In this document: one piece after another, positions 63,607 through 64,000 of the stretch | How positions within the stretch are numbered: position 1 is the first letter of the stretch | Layout: each line of letters begins with the position of its first letter | NCBI RefSeq assembly: GCF_964355755.1 | Contig: NC_092674.1 | Location: 6,517,001 to 6,581,000 of the forward strand | Reading direction: 5' to 3' | Source of the DNA: Antedon mediterranea | Taxonomy: Eukaryota > Echinodermata > Crinoidea > Comatulida > Antedonidae | Length of the DNA: 64,000 nucleotides | Notes under the pieces: model-generated | The model's input: the letters and a program-made list of their open reading frames with translations, nothing else | Told to the model about the DNA's origin: nothing | Databases searched by the model: none | Position numbers and translations under genes: made by a program

Positions 63607-64000
63607 ACATATAGTTGCTATTAAATCTTTAAAACAATTTATTTATCATTTAATTACAGTTAAATTAAAATAAAACAATTTATTAAAAATGAAATATTTA
63701 ATAGAGTAGTATACTGTAGTTTAACATTTAGTCCTCATGTCTGGAAGTTTATAGATTCTCTCATAGATTGCGAGACGACCCTCTCGTAGATTGCGAGACA
63801 AAGACCTAGTTGGGTTGGCTAGTCAATTTGATTCGTTCATAGTTGGAAATTATTACCGTATTTATTCGAATAAATGCCCTCTAGATATGAAAAAAATACG
63901 ACATAATTAATTTTGAGAAGTGATCAAATACAGTAAAATTGTATCAAAATACTTGTAAATTGTAGATCATGTCAATCAATGAATTCTACTACAAATAGAA
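63607..64000. other. Non-coding right edge
   Basis: AT-rich, no exon seen. A short direct repeat, TCATAGATTGCGAGACGACC then TCGTAGATTGCGAGAC, lies at about 63761-63800. Confidence 0.5.

Overview
The window reads as invertebrate animal nuclear DNA. It is AT-rich and dense in introns, with GT-AG splice sites, poly(A) signals, non-LTR retrotransposons, tRNA-derived SINEs, many short inverted-repeat elements and long minisatellites. An expanded family of TCAF-like domains and a retrotransposon carrying a 2A-like peptide suggest a marine deuterostome, perhaps an echinoderm such as a crinoid. That placement is inference. I could run no database search; exons were built by hand from splice sites and codon phase.

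Layout. (1) 1-1269 (+): the C-terminal part of a TRIM-like protein with a filamin-type repeat and NHL repeats. (2) 53043 down to 2405 (-): one very long gene, modelled here as 38 exons in continuous phase (about 1,744 codons, C-terminus not found), encoding a TTC6-like protein. It has an acidic, low-complexity N-terminal half (39.9-53.0 kb) and a TPR-rich C-terminal half (2.4-10.8 kb). (3) The two halves are separated by a 26.6-kb intron (13301-39921). On the opposite strand that intron holds a cluster of TCAF-like genes: a nine-domain gene (14647-21360) and five small single-domain genes or pseudogenes (23.9-39.6 kb). These have different C-terminal tails: none, Gly/Ser/Ala-rich, or Ser-Ser-Pro-Lys repeats. 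(4) 53.6-57.8 kb (+): a nearly full-length but broken two-ORF non-LTR retrotransposon with a 2A-like motif near the ORF2 N-terminus and a two-tier 3' hairpin. (5) 57990-58971: a 982-bp inverted-repeat element with GC-rich ends in CTAGGCCTAG-rich DNA. (6) 59765-63606 (+): seven exons of mitochondrial ribosomal protein L28.

The most unusual structure is a satellite of about 41 copies of a 76-bp unit (about 41.76-44.91 kb), lying in the TTC6-like intron directly after exon 13. On the coding strand each unit is laid out as a 58-nt mini-intron (5' splice site, branch-point match, long pyrimidine tract, CCCCAG) plus an 18-nt in-frame micro-exon encoding HKAHDL. This nearly copies the last six codons of exon 13 (RRAHDL). 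The array could therefore act as a bank of splice sites or a source of variable hexapeptide repeats, or it could simply be an amplified exon-intron junction.

The TCAF cluster also records its own history. A roughly 2-kb segment was duplicated in tandem. One copy then received a 5'-truncated retrotransposon at a site whose empty version survives in the other copy. One duplicate carries a 4-base frameshift, and small paralogues acquired unrelated repetitive tails. The nested genes, retroelements, SINEs and MITEs all sit in introns or between genes; none was seen to interrupt a modelled coding exon.
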